From the NCBI RefSeq assembly GCF_003944765.1, contig NZ_RWIU01000005.1, positions 248,001-312,000 of the forward strand: DNA of 64,000 nt, read 5' to 3'. Shown here piece after piece: positions 40,801 to 46,300 of this stretch (position 1 is its first letter; each line of letters begins with the position of its first letter). The notes below the pieces were generated by a model that did not search any database, was not told where the DNA came from, and was given only the letters and a program-made list of their open reading frames with translations. The DNA comes from Hymenobacter perfusus (GTDB lineage: Bacteria; Bacteroidota; Bacteroidia; Cytophagales; Hymenobacteraceae). A program made the position numbers and the translations under genes.

Positions 40801-40906
40801 CTCAGACATTCATTTGTCAGTAGCTAATCTGCCTACTGGCGTGTATACGCTCCGTCTGGTTCTGGACGGACAAGTGATTCACCAGCAGGTTATGGTGCAG
40901 CACTAA
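34817..40906 (+). CDS. Giant multidomain secreted protein with T9SS sorting domain
   Basis: 2029 residues with a signal peptide (1-20). Two related N-terminal modules (29-240, ETFETDSEGNN; 376-552, ESFDSDGEGTR) are separated by a cadherin-like stretch. An Fn3-like domain (about 555-650) is followed by Ig-like repeats sharing PNP/SPS....VTFASSVTGV (about 655-1235) with an interposed discoidin-like module (965-1135). After that come an Ig-like domain, a sialidase-N-terminal-like domain (about 1327-1478, ADIDAARLYYTG) and a LamG/concanavalin-like domain (about 1485-1650, WNHVAATYTGSVLTVYLNG). LPVELVRFTAERKD (about 1843) and the sorting domain (VFPNPATNQLTVRL, GVYTLRLVLDG) end it. No catalytic domain is seen. 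A surface adhesin or matrix protein is likely (inference). Confidence 0.85.
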   Translation: MKQKILSFLLILVTFGARAQQLTMPVAETFETDSEGNNYTSNSFSSSALEYFQRATVAQGTNYPTFRAVALGNQQGTGFWATEGSRGTPGNPYARSSRYVVLREINTRNYKDLVVKVAFAAPRGGSGCGCAGGNSVTTADRIRIQYSFDGGTFVTAGLLLGDNGNIGSFRQDLSSPLDSIPDAAAPQLDAQFRDITVNIPATGNGLRVRVVVDSRQPELAFDNIRVTGTLDVATKPELKNLGSTTAVSYTERPGTPVQLTNTVVVGYSDNSATTLTGATIKIVNFQAQDRLNFTNQNGISGSYLNGTLTLSSPARTQDDYQTALRSITYSSDNTTTLNGVTRQVEFQVYNGTALSNNPSLNVPITLTLNAPAALNYTESFDSDGEGTRYFGNSFQSASTTTGFFRSMTNPAPGSATTFTGISSGFWYGEGTNTTPNPSTPTSTLQLAPVNADGYSNLRFTIALGSNTGWENSDYFDLYYRANGGSWQKFGSFVGGGTGGAVSGNSVTLSPTLQDVVFNLPAAAAVANLDFKLELRSDAGEDLAFDNIRVTGVRVPTLTTKTPTTVTGSSAVLGGDVTADGGAALTERGVVYSSSNTTPTIGGTGVTQDVNTATTNSFSETIAGLAAGTTYYVRAYATNSAGTGYGNVQTFTTPTTVVSIVRTNPNPNNAAQVNYTVTFASSVTGVNSSNFNLTTTLSGASVGTVSGSGTTYNVVVNTGTGDGTLTLNLANSTGISPGISNTLPFAGEQYSIDKTRPTVAVSSSAGATGSTTTTTPIPFTVTFSENVTGFVAGDVTVTNGTITGNVVNGTSPGTIFTFTVTPTTPGTATTVSVPANVAQDAASNFNTAAPSSFSITYNQPNTTVVSVTRLSPSPTALATVSYRVVFASSVTGVSSSNFTVTGPTGSGVASGGVSGSGTTYTVVVSTGTGNGTLQLNVNNSTGISPTVTNVPYTSGEQYSIVKSFPVAPLLTLRGAGSASGNYGDVTAFVDQVQVLQGGSAFANGLQNGGFETNNVPAGSFLYASSTPPVAAAPWTFGATAGVSRNSIDGFASTAPAGDAVALLQNGTSFAQNLAVPTGSYQVTFLAAQRGNNGPSDQLVNVFLNDGTNNVFVGNIQPTSSSTYQTFTSAAFSVTAPALTTTISSTAPNPTTTVPIPVTVTFSASVTGFDATDVTVSNGVVTTGSFSGSGSTYTFTVTPSTTGAVTVDVAANVAQDANNTGNTAATQFSIQYNQPRTNAPVVLLPSDGSTASTNTPTYNGTAVAGSTVTVYIDGISVNTILASSSGNWATSQPTPLSVGVHQVYARAQRPGELQSFPGNTNTFTVTDPAVYISSTSDQPNVSRVAAGSTNQEILRVAIVAGGGTSPALRATSLSFQTTGSTAPLADIDAARLYYTGTSSTFATTTQFGATATNLSSFFSFTGNQQLATGTNYFFLVYDVNANATIGNQLDATVISLTAGGSARTPSVTAPAGSRQIVQISRVAGTALRTTAGYVSFGASPLPVLGSAYTQMAWIKRTGGTGNTNYYVLGNGTNNTAAPYVYVTGNGRIGAGFGSGGATQPQNTELNSNVIATNEWNHVAATYTGSVLTVYLNGTAITSLTPAVAARTPASTAANFIGSTGPAGTTFPGDIEEVSQWTRALSATEIRQLRHLTLSGSETGLASYLQFNDAGTTTTDIISGAVGTLAGATRVTSTAPVGAGVSNLQSVTGTGNYSFTGTNVAINFTAVAGAPYDVVVARLEGTPLGTQVSDPNLRSTHTRAYWIVNKYNGNSFTANITYTLDPGLISVGDAAAPANLKLYKRGSNADGAFDAPISATAANAAASTVTFPVTSFSQTFIGTYGNSPLPVELVRFTAERKDNDALLQWATAQERNNNYFEVESSVDGRTFRAVGRITGHGTSNQPHEYTLTDANLARYARSVVYYRLRQVDMDGTSSLSAVQTVHVPNVASALTALVFPNPATNQLTVRLSGPYGKAQGWLFDAQGRTVQELSNPLTAAAGSDIHLSVANLPTGVYTLRLVLDGQVIHQQVMVQH

Positions 40907-40921
40907 CCAGCCACGCCTAAC

Positions 40922-40960
40922 AGAAAGCCCCGACACGGTAGCGTGTCGGGGCTTTTTTTG
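40922..40960 (+). terminator. Rho-independent terminator after the giant T9SS gene
   Basis: AAAGCCCCGACAC pairs with GTGTCGGGGCTTT around a short loop and is followed by a T run. Confidence 0.9.
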
Positions 40961-40978
40961 TGCCGGATGCGAGGCGGG

Positions 40979-41320
40979 CTAGCTCACTTTCAGGTTGCCG
41001 GCGGCGGTGATGAGCGTCTGGCCCAGGTGGCGGAGCTGGTCGCCGGTGGCATCGTGGAGGTTGCGGGCAATGAGGGACGTTTCCTGGCCCAGGTGCTGCA
41101 GCGAGGCCGCAATGGCCGCCCGGTCGTCGCGCTCCACGTAGCCGCGCAGGTTGCGCAGCTCGGTTTGCAGGCCGGTCAGGGCCGAGCCACCGAGGCCGTC
41201 GAGGGCCGAAATCCAGCCATCGATGTAGCCGATACCGTTTTCAACGGGTTGGTTATGGTGGTTTTCCAGCGCATCATAGATGTTCTGGATGGTTTCTTCG
41301 ATGCGGGCGTTGTGATTCAT
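40979..41320 (-). CDS. Small helical protein, unknown
   Basis: 113 residues from the ATG at 41320. It is almost entirely amphipathic helix (ARIEETIQNIYDALENHH, LQTELRNLRGYVERDD, DQLRHLGQTLITAAGNL) and has no signal peptide or membrane segment. I do not recognise the family; a four-helix bundle is likely. It is the last of three minus-strand genes (with YceI and a secreted protein), 77 bp after yceI. Confidence 0.65.
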   Translation of the reverse strand: MNHNARIEETIQNIYDALENHHNQPVENGIGYIDGWISALDGLGGSALTGLQTELRNLRGYVERDDRAAIAASLQHLGQETSLIARNLHDATGDQLRHLGQTLITAAGNLKVS

Positions 41321-41397
41321 AGGGCAGTGGGTTGAGGGACGGAATACGGATGTCAGAAACTGTACGCCGCCCGGGCCGCCGACGTTGCCCGTAGCCC

Positions 41398-41955
41398 TCA
41401 CTGGCGGGTCGCTACCACATCAAAAGCCAGCGTGAACTCGTTGCGGATGGCGTAGCTGCCCAGGTTCTGGAAAAAGCTGCTGGAATTGTGGTTGATGCCG
41501 AACTGCGTGCGGTCGAGGGTAACGGTGCCGGTGGCGCGGAGCGGCCCGCCGGGGAGCGGGGTCAGCGTGAGCGGAAACTGTACTGGTTTAGTGATGCCAC
41601 GCAACGTGAGCTGCCCGCTGGCCCGGCCGGCCCGGACTTCGCTCAGCACGAAAACGGCCGTTGGGTGAGTAGCTACATCGAAGAAATCGGGGCCGCGCAG
41701 GTGCTCGGCCAGTTGGGCCTGCTCCTGCTCGATAGTGCGCATATCGAACTCGAACCGGCCGGCCCGCAGCGTACGGCCATCGTAGGCGAAAGTACCCCGG
41801 CGCAGCTGCACGGTACCGGAAGGCGCATAACTCCCCACTTCGGCGTAGCCGGTCCAGGTGACGCGGCTGGCGGCGGGGTTGATCTGGTAGGTGTCGGTGG
41901 CGGGCCGGGCGGCGGCCAGTGCGCAGATGAGCAACAAAGCAAGAAGCACTTTCAT
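41398..41955 (-). CDS. YceI-family periplasmic lipid-binding protein
   Basis: 185 residues from the ATG at 41955, which gives a signal peptide MKVLLALLLICALAAA. It has the YceI beta-barrel pattern: YQINPAASRVTWTGY at the start, RFEFDMRTI, GPDFFDVATHPTAVF, LTLRGITKPVQFPL and DRTQFGINHNSS. Proteins of this family bind isoprenoid or fatty-acid-like molecules in the periplasm. It is 46 bp downstream of the next gene on this strand, so the two may be co-transcribed. Confidence 0.9.
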   Translation of the reverse strand: MKVLLALLLICALAAARPATDTYQINPAASRVTWTGYAEVGSYAPSGTVQLRRGTFAYDGRTLRAGRFEFDMRTIEQEQAQLAEHLRGPDFFDVATHPTAVFVLSEVRAGRASGQLTLRGITKPVQFPLTLTPLPGGPLRATGTVTLDRTQFGINHNSSSFFQNLGSYAIRNEFTLAFDVVATRQ

Positions 41956-42001
41956 GGCGGAGTGATGTAAGAGGGAGGATGGATAGGGAGTATTGCCTGC
42001 T

Positions 42002-42520
42002 TTAGCGCGGGGTAGCTTCGGTTTCAATCAGGCCCATGCCTTTGTAGAGGGTGCCCGCCGCGTCGCGGGCCAGGATGTACCAGAGTGCGTCGCCGCCGTA
42101 GAGCTGGCGGGCGTTATCGGCGAAGCGGTAGTTTTTGGCGAAAGTGTAGGTGCGGCCAGGCAGCAGCCGGCCGCCGGGGCACCGGAACAGCTCGGCAAAC
42201 TCGGCGGGCGTCTGGGTCAGGTTCTGCTTCCAGCCGGTGTCGTCGTACCAGATAAAGCTGCCGCACTCCACTATCGTCAACTCCCCTACTTCAGCGCGCA
42301 GCATCGTGCTGTGTTTCCACACGTAGCCACCCGGCTGCTCGGGGTTAGGCTCGGGGTAATTGGGATTGGGCGAGTGCCAGAGCGTGAGGCCCACCGACAC
42401 CTGCCGCAGCTTATCGGGCAGCACACGACGGTGGTCGGTCCAGGCGGAAGGGGTGGTCTGGGCCAGCAGCGGGGTGGCGGCCGGGGCGGCCAGGGCCAGC
42501 AGCAACAGGAGCGTCTTCAT
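42002..42520 (-). CDS. Secreted protein, unknown
   Basis: 172 residues with a clear signal peptide (MKTLLLLLALAAPAATPLLAQ). The mature part has aromatic-rich beta segments (GGYVWKHSTMLRAEVGELTIVECGSF, here read as GGYVWKHS and LTIVECGSF; YRFADNARQLYGGDALWYIL). Two Cys residues may pair. It resembles no family I can name. It heads the three-gene minus-strand group containing YceI. A family A repeat copy lies upstream. Confidence 0.6.
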   Translation of the reverse strand: MKTLLLLLALAAPAATPLLAQTTPSAWTDHRRVLPDKLRQVSVGLTLWHSPNPNYPEPNPEQPGGYVWKHSTMLRAEVGELTIVECGSFIWYDDTGWKQNLTQTPAEFAELFRCPGGRLLPGRTYTFAKNYRFADNARQLYGGDALWYILARDAAGTLYKGMGLIETEATPR

Positions 42521-42611
42521 GGGGTTCGGGAGTGGTTGTTGAACGACCCAAAGGTGCCGTGCTCATCCCCCGCAAACGCCCCACATACCGCTCCGGGACG
42601 CCCCAATTCAT

Positions 42612-42894
42612 GATGTGGAACCTGTTTTAGGGTGCGAGCGTGAGAGGGTAAGGGGGTAGGAAGGTGTGAGGGTAAGGGGGTATGAGGGTAGGAGTTGTCA
42701 TTGCGAGCAGCGCGAAGCAATCCGTCCTTTTCAGGGCACAAAACATCGACCTGTGCAAAAGCCCCTGACGCCAGCACGGACGTCAGGGGCTTTCTGCATT
42801 TCAAGGTTTTGCGTTGGGTGAAGGAAGGATTGCTTCGCGCTGCTCGCAATGACAACTCCCACCCTCACACCCTCCTGCCCTCAACCCTCAAACC
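42612..42894. repeat. Interspersed hairpin element, family A, inverted orientation
   Basis: GTCATTGCGAGCAGCGCGAA at about 42698 and the mirrored TTCGCGCTGCTCGCAATGAC ending at about 42853 bracket the core. G-rich (GAGGGTAAGGGGGTA) and C-rich (ACCCTCACACCCTCC) tails lie outside. Its core and right arm match the reverse complement of the copy at 22770-22923. The gap 42521-42894 contains nothing else. Confidence 0.8.
42757..42793. terminator. Terminator-like core of the family A repeat
   Basis: AAAGCCCCTGACG pairs with CGTCAGGGGCTTT. The loop CCAGCACGGA is the reverse complement of part of the loop in the 22.8-kb copy. Confidence 0.65.
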
Positions 42895-44082
42895 CTACCC
42901 CTGCCACTCCCGGGGGGCTACACCGGTGAACTGCTTGAAGATGCGGTTGAAGGTGGTTTTGGAGTTGAAGCCACTCTCCAGCGCAATGCCCAGCAGCGTC
43001 AGGCGCTGGGCATCCGGGGTGGCCAGGCGGCGCTTCACCTCCGCCACCCGGTAGCCGTTCACCACGTCGTTGAAGCTCTGGCCGAAACCCTGGTTGACGG
43101 TGAAGGAAATAAGCCGGGGAGCCAGCCCCGTGTGCGCCGACAGCTCGGCCAGCGTGAGCGTCGGATTCAGAAACAGCTTTTCCTCCTCCAGCGCGTGCCG
43201 GATGCGAGCCAGCACCGCCGCATCCACGGCCGGACTGATAGGCGGGTCGGCGGATACCGGGGCTTCCGCCGCAGTGGGTAGCGGCAAAACTTCCCCGGCA
43301 ACTCCGGTTTCTGCCGCAGCTCTGGGTGGCCTGTTTGGTTCCGGCTCTGCATCCGGCTCGAACCGGACGGCCTGCATATCGGCCTGGCGCAAGCCCACTA
43401 TCCCCACCAGAAACAGTACCCCGCCCAACAGCTCGGTGGAGTAGTCGTACTCGTAATACAGCCCGAAGAACTCGCGCAGCACTACTTCAAGCAGCCACTG
43501 CGCACTCACCACCCCCACCAGCACCAGCAACACCCGCAGCCACCGCAGCCGCAGCCGGGAAACTTCTGAGAAGTTATCTGCCAGCCACCGCCGGTACCCG
43601 CGCAGCACCCGCAGGCTCAGCAGCAGGTACAGCGTGAGGGAAATCCAGGTGCCGATAAACTCCACCCGGTACGTCACGGGCCGGTGTACCTGCTCCCAGA
43701 ACCACAACCGCTCAGGGTAGGATTGCAGCCGCAGCCACCCGTACAGCGCCGCCTGCACCAGCACCGGCCCGAAATGCACCAAGTGCCGGCGCGTGAACCG
43801 AAAATCATGATTGACCAGGCTGCGCACGTAGAAGTACAGCAGCGGACCAAAAGCAAACGAGTAGTAAATGGGCGCGAAATACCAGTTGGCATTCTGGCCG
43901 TAGATGTTGGCCACCCGGAAAAACCCATCGAGCAGCCACAAAGCAATACTCAGCATCAGCAGGGCCAGAAACCGGTTGGGCAGGCGGTTGGCCGGGGCCA
44001 CCCACAGCAGGCCGGCCGCCAGCAGGGCCTGCGCCACCACGGCCCAGAGCACCAGCACCAACGGAGTAAACGGGATTTGCAT
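42895..44082 (-). CDS. Membrane-bound AraC-family transcriptional regulator
   Basis: 395 residues from the ATG at 44082. About seven hydrophobic segments fill residues 5-230 (PLVLVLWAVVAQALLAAGLL, FLALLMLSIALWLL, YLLLSLRVLRG and others). A Pro/Ala-rich linker follows, then a C-terminal AraC HTH pair (about 290-395: LTLAELSAHTGLAPRLISFT, then LLGIALESGFNSKTTFNRIFK). This design, a multi-pass sensor fused to an AraC DNA-binding domain, is common in Bacteroidota. The signal and targets are unknown. It is divergent from the small membrane protein gene at 44147, which is a natural candidate target. Confidence 0.87.
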   Translation of the reverse strand: MQIPFTPLVLVLWAVVAQALLAAGLLWVAPANRLPNRFLALLMLSIALWLLDGFFRVANIYGQNANWYFAPIYYSFAFGPLLYFYVRSLVNHDFRFTRRHLVHFGPVLVQAALYGWLRLQSYPERLWFWEQVHRPVTYRVEFIGTWISLTLYLLLSLRVLRGYRRWLADNFSEVSRLRLRWLRVLLVLVGVVSAQWLLEVVLREFFGLYYEYDYSTELLGGVLFLVGIVGLRQADMQAVRFEPDAEPEPNRPPRAAAETGVAGEVLPLPTAAEAPVSADPPISPAVDAAVLARIRHALEEEKLFLNPTLTLAELSAHTGLAPRLISFTVNQGFGQSFNDVVNGYRVAEVKRRLATPDAQRLTLLGIALESGFNSKTTFNRIFKQFTGVAPREWQG

Positions 44083-44105
44083 AGCAGCGGGCGGCGGTAT
44101 CTTTG
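44076..44105 (+). promoter_or_regulatory. Bacteroidetes-type promoter overlapping the start of the AraC gene
   Basis: TTTG at 44076-44079 and TATCTTTG at 44098-44105 are 18 bases apart, matching the TTTG/TAnnTTTG consensus closely. It would start transcription near 44112 and drive the gene at 44147. The -33 box overlaps the divergent AraC gene's first codons. Confidence 0.6.
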
Positions 44106-44146
44106 ACCGGGGCCGGCAAAGTAGCCGTTTCTTTTTTCCAGTTCGC

Positions 44147-44614
44147 ATGAAGGCGAAAATCCGCGAGTGGGCGCGCCGTTACCTGCCGGCCGAGGGACTC
44201 TCGGTGGTGGCCACGCTGGCCGGGGCGGGCTTGGCGTGGCACTTGGCGCCGGGGCAGGAATTGCGGGCGGCCCTGGCCGGTACCTGGGCCGGCAACGTGG
44301 CCTACTTCGGGTGGCTGCTGGGCCAGGATGTACGCCAGACGCGCCGCCACCTGCGCGCCGCCGGCCGCCGCTACACCCGCCGCACCCTGGGCCAGAACCT
44401 GCGCGCCCTGGCAGTCGAGTTCGGCCCGGCGGAGGTGCTCGACAGTCTGCTCATCCGGCCGGCCCTCATGTACTGGCTACCCCGCCTCACGGGCAGCCGC
44501 AGCGGCGGCATCCTGCTGGCCAAACTCCTGGCCGACGTGACGTTCTACGTACCGTCCATTCTCAGCTACGAGCTCAGCAAAAAGCGCCTGCGCCGGTTTG
44601 AGGGAGAAGAGTAG
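44147..44614 (+). CDS. Small membrane protein, unknown
   Basis: 155 residues from the ATG at 44147, set by the promoter just upstream; the frame is open further 5' but overlaps the regulator. Two or three hydrophobic segments (LSVVATLAGAGLAWHLA, AGNVAYFGWLLG, ILLAKLLADVTFYVPSILSY) are mixed with Arg-rich loops (RQTRRHLRAAGRRYTRRTLG). The positively charged ends suggest cytoplasmic termini. I do not recognise the family. Its divergent arrangement with a membrane-bound AraC regulator suggests it is regulated by it. Confidence 0.7.
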   Translation: MKAKIREWARRYLPAEGLSVVATLAGAGLAWHLAPGQELRAALAGTWAGNVAYFGWLLGQDVRQTRRHLRAAGRRYTRRTLGQNLRALAVEFGPAEVLDSLLIRPALMYWLPRLTGSRSGGILLAKLLADVTFYVPSILSYELSKKRLRRFEGEE

Positions 44615-44718
44615 AGTGGCGGCTGTGGAACAGCGCGGGATTGTCGTGTTGAGAGAAGCCGAAGCAGCGCTACCACTTTATCTGGTCCACCGCCATAAGA
44701 TCTGTCTGATTACCATTA

Positions 44719-44809
44719 CAACGTCCGCACGCGAGATTCCTCGGCAAGCTCGGAATGACGTGCTGTTAATTTATACCCTCCTACCTTCATACCCTCTCAC
44801 CCCATCCCC
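44719..44809. repeat. Half copy of repeat family B plus C/T-rich tail, abutting a start codon
   Basis: GCGAGATTCCTCGGCAAGCT followed by CGGAATGACG matches the right arm of the inverted repeat at 49444-49484. After it, a C/T-rich tail (ACCCTCCTACC, ACCCTCTCACC) runs directly into the ATG at 44810. Confidence 0.7.
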
Positions 44810-45670
44810 ATGCCTCTACCCGTTTTCACGCTGGAGTCGTTTCCGCAGGGGCGGGCGCGGCGGCCGTGGTACCTGGAGCGGCTGGCCCGGCACGTCGCCA
44901 ACTTCCCCGGCGTGAGTCAGCCCCACGCCCACGATTTTTACCTGCTGCTCTACGTCACCCACGGCCAGGGCACCCACACCATTGATCTGGTAACCTATGA
45001 GCTACAGCCGGGCAGCGTGTTTTTCATGACGCCGGGCCAGGTGCATCACTGGCAGCTTTCCGCCGATGCCCAGGGCTACGTGGTGCTCTTCGAGGCGGAG
45101 TTCTACCTGCTGCGCCACCCCGGCAACCGTCTGTTCGAGTACCCGTTCTTCGACCACGCCCACGCCCCGGCCCTGCAGCTCCCGGCTCCCGATAACGAGC
45201 TACGCCCCCTACTGGAACAGATGTGGCAGGAGCACACCACCCCCGCCCCCCAGCAGGACGAGGTATTCCGGGCCTACCTGCTGCTGGCGCTGGAGCTGGC
45301 CGCCCGCCACTATCCCGCCACCCCGGCCCGGCTCACTGAAGAGCCCCGCCACGCCCAGCAGCTCTTGCGCGAGTTCGGCAGCCTGCTCAACCAGCACTTC
45401 CGCCAGCAGCGCGCCGTGCAGCAGTACGCCGACTGGCTCCACGTCTCGCCCAACCACCTCAACGCGCTGTGCCGCCGCCACCTGGGCAAAACCGCCAGCG
45501 CCCTCATTCAGGAGCGGGTGCTGCTGGAAGCCCGCCGCCTGCTGCGCCACACCGATGCCACCGCCGCCCAGGTAGCCGACACGCTGGGCTTCGAGGATGC
45601 CTCCTACTTCGGCCGCTACTTCCGCAAACACACGGGCCAGACCCCGGCGGAAGTGAGAAGTGAGAAGTGA
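44810..45670 (+). CDS. AraC-family transcriptional regulator with cupin sensor
   Basis: 286 residues. The N-terminal ~150 residues form an AraC-type cupin (HAHDFYLLLYVTHGQGTHTID, here HAHDFYLLLYV; then ELQPGSVFFMTPGQVHHW). The C-terminal 100 residues are the two HTH motifs: AVQQYADWLHVSPNHLNALC and ATAAQVADTLGFEDASYFGR, ending in RKHTGQTPAEVR. It is a one-component regulator that probably senses a small molecule. Repeat DNA lies directly before the start and forms the last codons (EVRSEK). No target gene is obvious, though DUF983 lies downstream. Confidence 0.9.
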   Translation: MPLPVFTLESFPQGRARRPWYLERLARHVANFPGVSQPHAHDFYLLLYVTHGQGTHTIDLVTYELQPGSVFFMTPGQVHHWQLSADAQGYVVLFEAEFYLLRHPGNRLFEYPFFDHAHAPALQLPAPDNELRPLLEQMWQEHTTPAPQQDEVFRAYLLLALELAARHYPATPARLTEEPRHAQQLLREFGSLLNQHFRQQRAVQQYADWLHVSPNHLNALCRRHLGKTASALIQERVLLEARRLLRHTDATAAQVADTLGFEDASYFGRYFRKHTGQTPAEVRSEK

Positions 45671-45680
45671 GAAGTGAGAA
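45653..45680 (+). repeat. Four perfect tandem copies of a 7-bp unit
   Basis: GTGAGAA is repeated at 45653, 45660, 45667 and 45674. The AraC gene's stop codon lies inside the array, so unit gain or loss would alter only its last residues. Confidence 0.9.
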
Positions 45681-45684
45681 AAAG

Positions 45685-45705
45685 AACGTCATTCCGAGCT
45701 TGCCG
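45685..45705. repeat. Short fragment of repeat family B
   Basis: AACGTCATTCCGAGCTTGCC, plus one further base, matches the left arm of the inverted repeat at 49390-49430 and then stops abruptly. Confidence 0.65.
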
Positions 45706-45761
45706 TTGATTTGTACCAGATAAACCCGTAAACGGCTCTTACGGCCGCGTGCGGTTGGTTT

Positions 45762-45769
45762 TACCTTTG
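45762..45769 (+). promoter_or_regulatory. Putative -7 element for the DUF983 gene
   Basis: TACCTTTG matches TAnnTTTG exactly and lies 33 bases before the ATG at 45803. No -33 TTTG is seen at the expected distance. Confidence 0.45.
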
Positions 45770-45802
45770 TCATGAAGCTCCAACGGCTTCGCCCCCTCGC
45801 TC

Positions 45803-46213
45803 ATGGCAACCCTCGATTCAACGGCCCTGTCCCTATTGCAGCAACGCTGCCCGCGCTGCCACCAGGGCCACTTGTTCACTACCTCTGCCCTCCATATTAC
45901 GCGCTTCGCCGAAATGCCCGCCGACTGCCCCGTGTGCGGGCAGCACTACGAGCCAGAGCCTGGGTTTTTCTGGGGCGCCATGTACATCAGCTACGCGTTT
46001 TCCACGGCCATTATGCTGGTAACGGGCTTTCTGGTGTATCACCTGCTCCACGATCCGGCCGTGTGGGTGTACGTGACCAGCGTGGCCGTGGCGGCCGTGC
46101 TGCTCACGCCTCTGAGCCTGCGCTACTCCCGCACCGTGCTGCTCTACCTGTTCGGCGGTATTGATTACGACCCGCGCTACCGGACCGAAGCCGCCCCCGC
46201 CATCCGGCGGTAA
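45803..46213 (+). CDS. DUF983 membrane protein with zinc-ribbon-like N-terminus
   Basis: 136 residues. CPRCHQG near 16 and CPVCGQHYEPEPGFFWGAMYIS near 42 (split: CPVCGQHYEPE, GFFWGAMYIS) give the typical DUF983 layout: two CxxC pairs followed by two membrane segments (FSTAIMLVTGFLVYHLL, VTSVAVAAVLLTPLSL). Function is unknown in general. It appears monocistronic with its own -7 element. Confidence 0.88.
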   Translation: MATLDSTALSLLQQRCPRCHQGHLFTTSALHITRFAEMPADCPVCGQHYEPEPGFFWGAMYISYAFSTAIMLVTGFLVYHLLHDPAVWVYVTSVAVAAVLLTPLSLRYSRTVLLYLFGGIDYDPRYRTEAAPAIRR

Positions 46214-46300
46214 ACCGGCCGGGCGGCTCCGCTCCCGGCAACCCCACCGCCCGGACAGCGGTATGCAGGACGGCCCCGGCCGATTTGTTTATCCTCCTGC

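Noticed and set aside
42612..42894. CRISPR-like or tandem repeat tract because of the repeated GAGGGTA words
   Set aside because: The words are irregular, unspaced G-rich tails of an inverted-repeat element, not equal repeats with unique spacers.
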